Shown: piece by piece, positions 45,084 to 56,374 of the stretch
Layout: each line of letters opens with the position of its first letter
How positions within the stretch are numbered: the first letter of the stretch is position 1
Assembly (NCBI GenBank): GCA_029204225.1
Contig: CM055101.1
Span: 46,921,906 to 46,985,905 of the forward strand
Reading direction: 5' to 3'
DNA: 64,000 bases
DNA from: Diphasiastrum complanatum
Taxonomy: Eukaryota; Streptophyta; Lycopodiopsida; Lycopodiales; Lycopodiaceae
Notes under the pieces: model-generated
Told to the model about the DNA's origin: nothing
The model's input: only the letters and a program-made list of their open reading frames with translations
The model's database searches: none
Made by a program: the position numbers and the translations under genes

Positions 45084-45960
45084 CGTAGAACAACTGATCA
45101 GACAGATCTTGATTCTACTAACAAAGCGCACAGTTTACTTGACCAAGGATGAGAAAGAGACAAATGTGAACTTAAAACATTTTTATTTATGATCAACCTC
45201 AAAGGATTCGCAAAATTTGTCTTGTAGTCAACTCGAAAGATTTGCAAAACAGTTTCTTGTAGAAGCTTGTGGCTTTCTAGTTGAAGCTCGAAAGATTCGC
45301 GAACAGAATCTTGTTCAAACCTCAGATGTCGCGAAACTATCATGAACAGTTCATGAAATATTTTGAATTTCTTCTTCAAGCTCAAAGTTGTGATTTGTCG
45401 CAAACAATTTGCAAAAGATGAAAATGTCGTGAAGAGACAAGTGTCGCGAACAATTCGCGAAACACAAAGCTGAGATGAAGAGATGGACTGTCATGAATAA
45501 TTTGCGAACAAAATTTATTTGACCCTAGAAACAGAGTGTCTATTTGAATATCAACCGTCATAAATGGTTAGATATCTATTGTTACAAAAATAAAAGGCCA
45601 AGAGACTTGTAAATAAAAGGCCAAAAGACCTGTCCTATAGCAATATAAATACATGTGCACTACTCGTTGTAGCTCACTAACTCAATCAGAGACACAATAG
45701 TGAGATAAGACAATAAGAGATGTATATTGATGATTTAGATTTAGAGTTATAAAAATTCATTTTTGATCAATAGTTTCTTATTGTCTTAAGTTGTCTTTTA
45801 CTTTTGCATATTATTTTCGCATGCGTATTCAATCAAGGCAAATACTATTCTATTAGTACATAGATCAGATATAGACCCGATTGAAGACACTAATATTAGT
45901 TTAATTTATTTAAACTTTCATCGTTTTCTCTGTGGAAGAATAATTACTATTTTTTTCACA
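45084..45960 (+). repeat. full LTR of copia 7
   Basis: It begins after the purine tract TTTGAGAGAG with CGTAGAACAACTG (TG changed to CG) and ends CTATTTTTTTCACA at 45960, next to a primer-binding-like site. The TATA box is TATAAAT at 45644-45650. TTCNNGAA palindromes lie at 45296, 45350 and 45454. The length is 877 bp. Confidence 0.85.
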
Positions 45961-45972
45961 TGATATCAGAGT
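45961..45972 (+). other. degenerate primer-binding site after the LTR of copia 7
   Basis: TGATATCAGAGT differs from TGGTATCAGAGC at two positions. Its place downstream of an LTR that also closes an RNase H frame shows that this LTR acts as 3' LTR of one unit and 5' LTR of the next. Confidence 0.7.
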
Positions 45973-46189
45973 TTGTGTTTCAGGTTGTGAAAGGATCAAG
46001 TACATCTATCAATGATTTGGTGAAGATATCAATGCTAGAGCATCCTAGATTGATTTCTATCCAAAAAAATCGAGTTTATTGCATATGTAGATTCAATCTT
46101 TTGTAGATAAAAACTCAGTTTAGATTATAGAACTTTATGAGTTCTGATTTCACACCATACTTATTAGAAATGGCCGATTTTGGATGCAT

Positions 46190-46915
46190 TAGGCAATTGC
46201 ATGTAGAATTTGAAATAATCATTTTTTTGTGATTGTCAAAACTTTAATTTTGGTTGGATCTCTAGATTGTGAATCTATTGAACTTCATTTGAGTGTGTTT
46301 TAATCTTAGGAAGTGGCAAGAGTCATTAGAATGAGGATAGATCATAGGTTGATCAAAATTTCTACATTCTATATGTTGATTTGCTAGATATAAGTGCTAA
46401 AAGAGAATTGAGAGGTTTCATATCTTTGTGCTTTATTTTTTGAAGACGTTTGTTGTATTTCAAAAGAGTGCATTGTGCATTGGAACAGGTTGAAAGAGAA
46501 GGATCAGGTCATTGCAACATGGCTAGATCAAGTGGATACATGTTGGAAGGCAATGATAGGCTTACCTCAAGCAACTATTCATTGTGGAAAGTGAGGATGG
46601 AATCACTTTTGGAGATTAATGATATATGGTATATTGTTGTAGATTTGGAGGAGAGTCCAACAACACAACAAGAACAAATGAGGTATGACAAGAGGGCCAA
46701 AAGAGCTCTACACATGATCAAGATGAATGTTACCAATGAACTTCTCAGGGAAGTTGGTAAGAGTACATCATCAAAGGATGGTGTTGACTCTAAGAAGGAA
46801 AATCTTTCAACGTTTTCAAAAGAATGAAAAAATTTATAATGTTTTTGTTTTGAGAGTGAATGCTTTGAATGATGAGTTATCTTGCATTGATGAGAGCATT
46901 AAGATATTAGGGTAA
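46190..46915 (+). pseudogene. copia leader and gag fragment (family C)
   Basis: It is collinear with 52480-51686 (reversed). gag begins at 46519 (MARSSGYMLEGNDRLTSSNY), shows SLWKVRMESLLEINDIWYIV and RYDKRAKRALHMIKMNVTNE, has a frameshift near 46780, and is cut at about 46905 by sequence resembling the ATTAGGG-type element end. Confidence 0.85.
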
Positions 46916-48110
46916 ATTTGGGCTCAAAATGGGCCTTTTAAGAAATTTGACTTTAGAGAGAGGTTAGGTAGAGAGAGAATGGAAACCGGTACCGTTTGGT
47001 TACCGTTTTTTGAGTTTTCAATACTGCCCACATTCTAACTATTGTGGTTAAAACTAGCTCTAACTTCAAGCATTAATTAGTTAAGCGTGCTTGTAATAAT
47101 AGCCATACATTTGTCATCTAATCCGGGGCTGTAAATATCCACCAATAATAATATTATAGCATGGTACATGCGCCTAAAAGTGTAAAGAATAATGGTCACC
47201 AAATTCTGTACCAAGAAATACGATACGTTCACAAAAACTTACGAGGGCAATTATTTCTGAAGCTCCACATAGGCACAAACATGACAATAAAAAAAACTTT
47301 ACGTTCGAATTTCATGCCCGAATATCGGTTCAGCACGCGCACAAATCATTCGGATATCCTTTAGCCATGGCGGGTCAGGTGGCGTGCCCCTTGGCCTAGG
47401 AGGCGGTGGTGGAGGACGAGGTGGTGGTGGATTTCCATGGTGGCATCATTGCATTGGGACACCTCTGTGTTGTTTGCTTCGTGCGAGCCATTCGTGGGTC
47501 TCAATCTAAGCTGTCTTTCAAAAGTTACCATTTTTTTTTAACAACAGGCAATATCGATTCAGTGCACCCGACCCAATCGTGATATTCCTGTTCCAGACTC
47601 CCGCACGCCCATTTGATATTGCCTGGTTTCCAACTGTTCTGTCTGATATTAGTTTGGCGTGCCCGACCTACATTCTGTAGCTGCTGACTTTCTACGTGTG
47701 CCCTGATCCGATACTGGGTTTGCGAATGGCCTCTGGTACTAAACAAAAACTAAATGAAATATTCTAATTTTCAAAGGGGATATTCTAGATTCTCCTTTTG
47801 GCATGGAGGCAGCCGCTTCTAATCTACAAAGATTTCAAAGTGTGTGATCATCCAAAAAACAAGATCAGCATCGAAAAAGTATGAAGACTCGGATTCAATC
47901 CAAAAATCTAACACAAAGAACAATGGCCTATACTCACCTGCGCATTGCTCCGCTATCAACTGTCAACTTTCATACTCGGATTATCGGTTCGGCGCACGCC
48001 TCCTATACTGCCTCACTTTGATCTGTACACATGCGCGTTGATCCGATACTAGGATATCGCATGGCCTGCACCAAATAAACTACTCGCCTTCATCCTGACC
48101 CACATCAATG
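46905..48110. repeat. repeat block with four ~70-bp palindromic-end modules
   Basis: It begins ATTAGGGTAAATTTGGGCTC, similar to the element end at 42263. Modules with ATATCGGTTCGGCGC-like starts and TGATCCGATA-like ends lie at 47322-47359 (a short 38-bp form), 47551-47620, 47645-47713 and 47981-48049. No coding sequence is recognised. The CpG and GC content is higher than in the flanks. Confidence 0.65.
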
Positions 48111-48355
48111 GTTCCTCTTGGTCTTTGATTACGTGTTGCCATTAGTCCAAAATATCTCTATGGAAGTTGAGTATGAATGAGAGAGAGGTATACCGAAGAA
48201 TGACAAGAAGTTCCTAAACTACAAGGATTAGTTAACTACAATTTATGACTATTTATGTCAAATCAACCTCGAGTGTACAAATACGAGCAACAAAAGAGTA
48301 TTTGGACAGTAATTGTGGTCCAATCACAATCGTTTGTACTGCCCGGCGGGATTTT
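48110..48355. repeat. second copy of the 39680-39985 terminal region
   Basis: It shares ATGGTTCCTCTTGGTCT, TGACAAGAAGTTCCTAAACT and GTGGTCCAATCACAAT with 39.7-39.98 kb, same orientation. It includes the start codon region of the unknown minus-strand gene but not the rest. Confidence 0.8.
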
Positions 48356-48356
48356 T

Positions 48357-48700
48357 TTACAAGTAAACTTGAACAGGCGAAAAATGTGACAATTGCACAG
48401 TTGCATATTTACAAGTAAACTTGAACAAGCGAAAAATGCGACACTGCATTTTATGATAGACAAAAAATGCGAAAAATGCAACATTGCATTTTTACATGCA
48501 TTTTATGACAGGCGACACTTGCATAAAATGCGACACTGCATTTTTACATGCATTTTATGACAGGCGACACTTGCCTAAAATTAGAGACTGCATTTTTACA
48601 CGCATTTTAGGACAGACAAAAAATGTGACACTATATTTTTACACGCAATTTATGACAAGTGACACTTGCCTCTAAAAAAATACGACACTTGCCTTTAAAA
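48357..48700. repeat. minisatellite, ~52-bp unit
   Basis: Units start at 48478, 48530, 48582 and 48625 (consensus GCGACACTGCATTTTTACAT plus GCATTTTATGACAGGCGACA). They are preceded by two copies of CAAGTAAACTTGAACA (48359 and 48411). The open frame here is only the translated repeat. Confidence 0.9.
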
Positions 48701-49379
48701 GAGCGCAGGTTGCCTTTAGGTAAGGACAAGGCCAAAGGCCAAAGGGTGTCGCAATTTTCACATTTTCACCAACGTTATCTTGGCAAAGCCCGACATCGCA
48801 GCCTCTTCACCCCCATTCTATGCACTGTGCGATTAGATTTGACAAGAACAACAACCACCCACGATCTCCTATAGACGGCACAACCACTTTTGTACCTTCT
48901 TCATCTGCACACCTGTAAAATTTATGTATATAGTGAATACCATCTCGGTATTCAAAAATTTATAGCAGAGATAAGCCAGACTAAGCAGAAGACAAGCGAT
49001 ATCAGTAAGCTTGTTTTTGTAATTGAGAGACAAACATTGTAGATGCCTTTGCGCAATGATTCTTTCTTTCTTTCAGACAAATTGTCAGTATTAAGTACAT
49101 AACATTTATAGTTTGTGATTAGCTTTGTGAAGCACGCGGTTATGTCCGCTACAGTTTTGTGCTCATTATGCTTAATCTGATTACAGCTCTATCTGGTTCT
49201 GCGTTCAGATTCGTGTCAATACTGCAATGCGTTTCTACATTCGATATGGTTGTCTAATTGATTTGTCTGGTTGTCTACTCTTCGCTTCCACTACGACCGC
49301 ACATTAAAAATTTAAAATTATTGCATTCTTGTGTTCACCTACTAAGTCACTAGTAGTGCATGCACCGAGAAGAGAAATC
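48701..49379. other. spacer, nothing recognised
   Basis: The sequence is mixed AT-rich with no repeat or coding pattern that I can support. Confidence 0.4.
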
Positions 49380-51329
49380 GATTTGCATTTTTTCTCTTCC
49401 GACATAACCATTAACTCATTCAACTCAAGTAGGGATTCCAGGTTGAATAGTTAGTTGAATTGAACCTATCATTACTTTCCAACATGATTCCACTTGTAGT
49501 AGCCACCATGCAAAATATTTACTCCTCCTCTATGAACTTGTTCTAATGCACTAAGCACTCACACTCCTCTCAAAAAATGAAGAATAGTAAAATCACAATG
49601 GTTTAGAACTTTGCAACACTAACTCTCTTGAAACTAAATAACTTACATGTAGATCTTGATGAATCTTCATCAAAAAATGATCACCACAATAGATTGAAAC
49701 CAAGATCTAAAAATTGATGACTTACACTCAATTTGGAGAGCTTATTACAAGAACTATATGCAAAATAATTGACAATCTTGGTGCTCATCCATATAGGGAG
49801 ACTTCTCTTCCAAGGGTAACAAAGCTCATCCACAAGGAAATTTTTCATCCAACAAAAGAGATAAGATCATCCACATGGGGAGCATAGATCACTCACTAGG
49901 GAGAGTCATCCACATGAAGATTATATATCACTCACTAGTGGAGATTGTCAATTTAGAAGCTAGAAACAATAAGAAGCTTGAATGTAGATAGAGTTTTCAA
50001 CAAATTAAAAGCTTGTTCTGATGAATCACATCAAATAGCATAAATCTTTGTCCCTAGAGTATAAATGACCTATAAATGGCTCGAGATCACATAGACCCAA
50101 TCACAACACAAGTTAGAAGAGATTTAATCAAAGACAAATGGCTAAAAGCATGGTTTGGTGGTACAACATGGACTATCAAGGACACTACCTTTTTTGGGTA
50201 GAAATGTATTTATTGGAGGAGAGAGAGTAGGCCCACCACTTAGCCCCCAATACTCCAAGAGGGTAGGCCCATCATTACTAGGCAGTTCATTTCATTACCT
50301 TGTGGATAGCATCTATAAAGCTCCCTCCCAAATCTCCAAAAAGTGAAATGTACTACCAAAATGTACAATGAAAAATGGATTCTTTTTTTGTACCACCAAA
50401 CCATGTTGTTAGCCAAATGTAGACAAATGCAAAAAATCATGATAGATTGATGCAAAATCCTAGGTTTGGCAAAAAATTTATTTTTGGCCACCAACCTACT
50501 CTGATAATATTTAATTATAGATTTGGACTCAAATGAAGATTGGAAAGATTTGAAAGAAAATATGGTTCTTTGTTGGGATGGAAACCACCATGCAAGAGCA
50601 TGGATGGATGAAATAAACGGAAATTGGATTCATGATAAACGTAAGCATGTTGTAGTTTGTCAAAATTTAAGATCCAAATTGATCCTAAACATAGATCTAG
50701 GCACAATAGAAGATGTCAAAAAAAAACAATCTAACTTTTGTAGACAAAACTACACATAAATTTGCTAGTTTGATCAAGATCTACCCATCATAACTTGATA
50801 GATGTAAGAGATATTCAAAATATAAAGAGATCTGAACTATTTCTCTATAAACAAGCCATCCAACATCAAATGAAAAATTTTTTCCACTCTCCAATAGAGA
50901 CTGATCAAGCTTACAACAAGTATTTTACTCACAAGTAGAAGACAAACTAAAATAAATCTAGAATTTACTCCAAAGCTTCCAAAATGGAAATGCTTCTTAG
51001 GAACTATTTTTCTAGCATAGAACCTACTATTTAAAGAAGAGAGTGATGTCTCTCTCTCTCCTCCGAATAGATGAGTTTGGCCAATCTTGTCTAAAACTAG
51101 TCCTAAAATAGTCATATTGGCCAAAATTGCCAAATTGAAGCTAAATATGAAATTTTAATGACTAAGTAACCAAATGAAATTGGAGCTAGCTTAAAAATGG
51201 CCATGTGTATTGGTTTTACATGTGTGAACTAACCATGTATGACTTATTTTCATATTTGGTCTCATATAGACTCAATTTGCCAAACTAACTAGAAATGCAC
51301 AAAACTATCGGACAATTTTCACATGGTTC
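49380..51329 (-). mobile_element. Ty1/copia 8 (family C): LTR, leader and gag start
   Basis: On the minus strand an LTR-like block starts TGTGAAAATTGTCC (51329), like the solo LTR at 12130. A degenerate primer-binding site, TATTATCAGAGTAGG, lies near 50500, followed by a ~1 kb leader and a gag start at 49509 (MVATTSGIMLESNDRFNSTN) that is frameshifted and cut near 49400. The LTR's inner edge is uncertain. Confidence 0.65.
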
Positions 51330-51685
51330 GTGTGAGCATAATATCTATTGGAGTTGCAAATGAATTGCCATTGATTGGAGCTCTCAGTAGATTATATAGG
51401 TGTGTATGATATATCCGTAGTACTCGATTGTAATCTTGAATTCAAACTGGGAGTTTCGGAACTTTGACATCCCAAGTCTCCAACTCTGCACCTGAAGCTA
51501 GATATACCTTATATCTATGATCATTGTGTAGGGTGTGTAGTTCAGTCGGTGAGTAGCCGAGTCCACCTGTCAAAGAGAGTTAGAACACTAGATATTATGT
51601 CGAGTTGCTAGATTTAGATGCACTCTACTCCTTTCCCTAACTCTACTCCACTTTAACACTACTTCCACTAACTCTAACCACATGC
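51330..51685. other. spacer with a tRNA-like A-box word
   Basis: Non-coding. GTGTAGTTCAGTCGGTGAG (51535-51553) resembles the 5' region of a tRNA or a tRNA-derived SINE, but no clear B box or cloverleaf follows. Confidence 0.3.
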
Positions 51686-52480
51686 TTATTCAAGAATCAC
51701 TTGAATAAGCCCTCCTTCCTTAATGCTTTCATGTATGCAAGCTAACTCATCATTCAATGCTTTCATTTTCAAAACAAAAGTACTTGGACTTTCTTCATTC
51801 TTTTGCAAAAAAAAAAAGATTTGCCTTCTTAGAGTCAACACTCTAGAAGTAGACTTGGATTCATAAACCTTCTTCAATGAATTCCAAGCTTCCAAAGATG
51901 ATGTGCACTTACCAACTTCCTTTAGAAGTTCATTGGTAACATTCATCTTTATCATGTGTAGAGCCTTCTTGGCCCTCTTGTCATACCTTAATTGATCTTG
52001 TTGTGTTGCTGGTCTCTCCTCCAAACCTACAACAATATCCAAAACATCATTCATCTCAAGAAGTGACTCCATCCTCACTTTCCACAATGAATAGTTACTT
52101 GAGGTAAGCCTATCATTGGCTTCCAACATGACTCCAATTGAGGTTGCCATGTAGCAATGACCTGATCTTCTCTTTCAACCTGCTTCAATGCACAAAGCAC
52201 TCCTTTGAACAACAACAAATGCTTTCAAAAGAAATCACCAAGATTTGAAACTATCTCACAAATTCTCTTCTAGCACTTATCCAAGCAAATCAACACATAG
52301 AATCATGGAATCTTGATCAACCTATGATCTATCCTCAATCTAATGACTTTTGCCACTTCCTAAGATTGAAACACACTCAAATGAAGTCCAGCAACCTCAC
52401 TATCTAGAGATCCAATCAAAATTAGGGTTTTGAAAAAATCACAAAAAATTGACTATCCCAAATCTACATGCAAATGCTGA
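51686..52480 (-). pseudogene. copia leader and gag fragment (family C)
   Basis: gag starts at 52150 (MATSIGVMLEANDRLTSSNY) and is open to 51686, with SLWKVRMESLLEMNDVLDIV, LRYDKRAKKALHMIKMNVTN and CIHESIKEGGLIQVILE. The zinc knuckle and pol are missing. It is the longest intact family C gag segment here. Confidence 0.88.
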
Positions 52481-52489
52481 AAATTTGAT

Positions 52490-52690
52490 ATGCTAGAAGT
52501 GGGTGCTTCAAGTATGATTTGAAGATTTACTACATCTCTAGGTAGCTCAATCTCATAGTTAAAATGAAGGTTTTCCATTTTATTGTCAACATTTGCACCT
52601 TCAAATACTCGTCGTGAATGTGGTTCAACTTGAGCTACAAACCACCATATCTTGTTTAGTCGATCTGGTTGAAAAAGAACCTACAAAAAT
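52490..52690 (-). pseudogene. CACTA transposase scrap (DUF4216-like end)
   Basis: After an acceptor-like TTTTTGTAG, the minus strand reads VLFQPDRLNKIWWFVAQVEP, then NYEIELPRD. This resembles the DUF4216-type end of CACTA transposases (a '...W.VV...PR' pattern). It is too short for certainty and is cut on the left by copia sequence. Confidence 0.45.
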
Positions 52691-52789
52691 TACTATTTTA
52701 AAACATATCGAAAATCAAATACTGAAGTCACTTGCAATAAAATGAAAAACATGATAGCATAGCATGTGCACCTGCTCACAATGGGCGGT

Positions 52790-53720
52790 CTAAGAATTGA
52801 TGCTTTCGTCAAGGCATCTTTCAGATGATCAAACACATATTGACACTCCTCAGTCCACAAGAAAAGTTTATCCTTTGCAAGGAGCTCTACTAAAGGCAAA
52901 GTAATTTTGCTATAATCTTTTAAGAACCTCCTGTAATACCCTACACTCTCTAAAAAGGATCTAACACCTTTTACATTGGGGGTAGGCATCTCTTTGACAC
53001 CCTGGACTTTAGCCGGATCGGTAGTTATTCCGTCCTTGCTTATAACATGTCCAAGGAGAATACCGTCGGGAACCACAAAAAGAGATTTCCTAGAATTCAG
53101 TGCTACAGACTTTTCTCTGCACGCTTCAAAACATTCCTTGAGTACTCTGATATGATCTTCAATATTGTTGGTTGCTATACAGATGTCATCCATAAACACC
53201 TTAATGTGATCAGACACCAAGTTTCCAAAGGATTCATTCATAAACCTCTGGTATGTGCTCGGGGCATTACAAAGTCCAAACGGCATGACATGATAAGCAT
53301 ATGTGCCGAATGGAGTCGTAAAAGTCACCTTAAGCTTATCTTCAGGAGCTATGGCTATTTGGTTATAGCCCGCGAAACAATCCATAAAAGTATGCATCTG
53401 CTTTCCAGCTAATTGATCAAACATTTGGTCGATGAAGGGTAAAGGGTAGTAGTCCTTTATAGTACTCCTATTAAGGGGTTTAAAGTCCACACAAACTCTG
53501 ATTTGCCCATTCTTCTTAACTTTGGGTACAATTGCCGAACACAATTCAGTATTGGTGACAAGGAATATAAGGCCAACATCTCTCATTTTCCGGATTTCCT
53601 CAGCTACAGGTGCCATGAGATGTTAAGCTAACCTCCTTTGTCATTCCCTGACAGGCTTTACATCAGGTTTCAACGGGATTCGATGAACTGCTAGGGCCGG
53701 TGGTATACCTTTAAAGTCAT
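52790..53720 (-). pseudogene. gypsy reverse transcriptase, long open part, 3' truncated
   Basis: Upstream of two stops (about 53617-53660) the frame reads FKGIPPALAVHRIPLKPDVK. From 53616 it is open for about 275 codons: IRVCVDFKPLNRSTIKDYYP, MDCFAGYNQIAIAPEDKLK, TPFGTYAYHVMPFGLCNAPS and active site VFMDDICIA (F-M-D-D). The RNase H-side block GVRSFLESVGYYRRFLKDYS and LFLWTEECQYVFDHLKDAL follows, ending at ILRPPIVS. The sequence then becomes unrelated, so RNase H and integrase are lost. Confidence 0.9.
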
Positions 53721-53899
53721 CATAATTCTAGGCAAATACACCCTTTGCACCTACCAAGAAATTTGATATCAACTTTTTGGGCTCCTTATCTAGGTGAGCA
53801 CCGACTAACAACACTGTATCCTCATTATGAGCGTCACACATGATCTTATCCGCATCGACGTGTCTAACACATACTAGAGGTTCATGACCCTCGTACTAT

Positions 53900-54817
53900 T
53901 CAATTAGCAGCAACAGAATCACTGGACACGGAATCTTCACCCTCCCAATATGTATCAGGGATCTCCGCCCTTTCGCTCTCAAGCAAATTCGGATATGCAT
54001 TCACAACCACTCTTTTCTTCCCACGGCCAAAAATCAAATGACCACCGGAAATATCAACTAAACAGTCAGTCTTCCTAAGCCATGGTCGACCTAATAGCAT
54101 AGCATATGCTTCTCTACCGGCCTGCATACGCACAACGTAAAAGTCTACTTTGGCAACCTTCCCAGCCACACTCACAGACAACCCACTCAGTATACCTTCA
54201 ACTTTCAACCTCGAGTTGTCAGCTAGCTTTAGAGTCAAGTTTCCACCATCTACTAAATCCAAATTCAATCTCTCACACAAATTAACATTCATAACATTTA
54301 CTGCAGCTCCAACATCGACTATAACATCAGCAATCAGCAGCCTGTCAACAATAGCATCGACTTTGAGACAGCTCTTTTCTAATCCATTGCTTGATACTTG
54401 ATCTACTTCAACCACAATAGGCTTATGCCCATCAAGCCATTGAATTCTTAACACTTCCCTAAGCTCTCGTTTTACTACCGGGGATTTTTGCAGCAACTGG
54501 AGTAAGTTGATATCTACTTTGGTCTTATGCAAATGGTCCACTAACTTGAATGGTTCATAAGACTCTAATGCCACTCTCCTTCTCTAGCTCTTTTTTTCAG
54601 ACCTAATCGGGACATCTAGACGCTTCTTAGTGGTCTTGGTCGGATCATTGATAACGTCTTTCACAACTTGATTCTCTATCACAGGCTCATCAGCTATAGC
54701 TGGTAATCTATCATCAGGAACATGCTTTCCTTTATTCAAAGCAGCTGCTTTTTGCGCTCTAGTCATCACTAAACATTCAGGTTGCGCCTCTTCAGATACA
54801 ACGTCAATTAGGCACAT
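53900..54817 (-). pseudogene. gypsy aspartic protease region
   Basis: The frame at 54574-53900 contains DVIVDVGAAVNVMNVNLCER, where the usual D-(T/S)-G-A reads D-V-G-A, then LKLADNSRLKVEGILSGLSV and AMLLGRPWLRKTDCLVDI, a typical gypsy protease end. A separate upstream frame (54817-54584) is Lys-rich linker. The Thr/Ser to Val change at the active site would impair catalysis. Confidence 0.8.
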
Positions 54818-54844
54818 AGGTCATCCCTCATCGAAGTCGCCACG

Positions 54845-56283
54845 CTAGAGAGTTCGAATTGGTTCAGTAGAGTCCTTCAAAGGTCCAGCAATTTTATGGT
54901 TTTCAGGGCCAGGTTGATTGGCTTGTTCATTTGAAGCTTTAACTTTCATGTAACAACGATAATCAGTATGGCCTTTCTTCCCACAGATAATACATTTAAG
55001 GTTGGGGCAATCTCTTATTAGATGATCACCCTTACGGATTCGACAAGATAACTCTTTTGGTCGATCAGGTCGTCTCTCACCGATCAAATTTTGTTGCCTC
55101 TTGAGGAAATTGACATCAAGGGCTAGGGACTTTATATTTTCGGACATTACATCCATGTAATTCATTATTATATTGTAAGGATTTGATGAAGATGATTCGT
55201 ATCCTCCCATCGCATTTTGGTGAGGTACTGGAGCAGCAACTTTACCTACACTTGCGTTTTGGACATCAATTTTTTTATTGCTAATAGACGGCTGAGGCAA
55301 CTCTACATTTCTAACAAAAGGAGAATGTGATATAGTTGGTTGAGTTGTAGCAGCATAAGGTACAGCTTGAGGATAACCATTCGTCCTTCCAGGGCCTGGT
55401 TGTTGTCCACCCCATGAATAGGACCTAGAGGCATTAGCTAATGCCACCACCTCTTGGGTTGATATCATAGAATTTTCAATTTCTAGCGCCCTAGTGATTG
55501 CTTCTTCAATAGTTTTTGCAGCTGATTTCCTCACATCTACTTGAATAGCGTACTTCAATCCTTTTAAGTAAAGTGACAGAAATCCAGTCTTTAGGAGGGG
55601 CATTGGTTCCAAATTGTCTGTCTACAACCCGTAAGAGCATAGATCATATGGTCTCTAGATTTCGATACTTGAAATTCTCCTAGAAATTTAGTAATAAAGA
55701 CACCCATACTCAGTATGGAGTATGGTTCCAAACGGTAGTACCAATCACTGGCTCCCCCAAACATTGTCCCAGTGAATAACAACATTTGGTGATCTTCGTC
55801 CGTTATCCTATTAATCCAACAGGACCGGTAAAAGTCATTTACATGTTTCTCGGGATCTTCTTGAGAGGTAGTCCAATAAGAAGGCATAGCTTGGGTTAAC
55901 GATTCAGGTTTGGTCACATTCGGACCAATGAGTATGGCCTGAGCACCTCTTACGACTTCATTTGCCATTTGGTTTGGATTCAAATTCTCCTCACTACTTT
56001 CGGGAAAATCTATCCTAGAATCAGGACCAACGTCTATAGTCTTAGTTGATAAATCAAGAATTTCTTCCAAAGGTAGTTCAACCCCGGTATTTTCAGGGTC
56101 TCTAAATGTACTACCTATGTCCGCCAACTCTGGTTCTAGGGGAAGGGATGTAGAAGTTTGTCCTAATCTCTCTATGATAGTACGACTTCTTGTGCGATGT
56201 GAAATGCTCTCACCAAGACCAGGAGTTTTCTGTTTCTCAATCAGTGACTTTAAGTATGAACTGAGTGAATCTTCATCAGACAT
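54845..56283 (-). pseudogene. gag: gypsy gag with zinc knuckle, frameshifted
   Basis: It begins MSDEDSLSSYLKSLIEKQKT (56283). The retrotransposon-gag domain is at about residues 135-225 (FYRSCWINRITDEDHQMLLF, GASDWYYRLEP, FLGEFQVS). It shifts frame near 55600 and continues with FLSLYLKGLKYAIQVDVRKS. An unusual zinc region, CIICGKKGHTDYRC, follows CRIRKGDHLIRDC, so two knuckle-like motifs occur, the first with Arg in place of Cys spacing. It encodes the particle protein. A single frameshift separates two long open parts, so the copy is younger than the copia elements. Confidence 0.85.
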
Positions 56284-56374
56284 CCAACAATAGGATTTGT
56301 GAACTGATCATTCAGTTGACACCTCACTGTACCTCCAAGTACAATAGAGCCAGAAATCGAAAGGAACTCGTGCT

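Larger units (their letters stand above)
43435..46189 (+). mobile_element. Ty1/copia retrotransposon 7 (family D), tandem LTR arrangement
   Basis: A truncated LTR (43435-43652) joins RT-RNase H (43700-45060). A full LTR (45084-45960) comes next, and after it another primer-binding-like site and leader. The order LTR-inside-LTR-inside is that of a tandem recombinant. gag, protease, integrase and the RT N-terminus are deleted between the first LTR and RT. Confidence 0.85.

Noticed and set aside
40150..46940. Helitron 3' termini (CTAA followed by T at 40163, 42263 and 46905)
   Set aside because: The CTRR-T context fits, but no GC-rich hairpin lies 10-12 bp inside the end, no 5' TC end was found, and no Rep/helicase sequence is present.
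46905..46940. Telomere-like TTAGGG words
   Set aside because: Single units only, not tandem; they belong to a repeated element end.
48484..48675. Small His/Phe-rich protein
   Set aside because: Translation of the 52-bp minisatellite.
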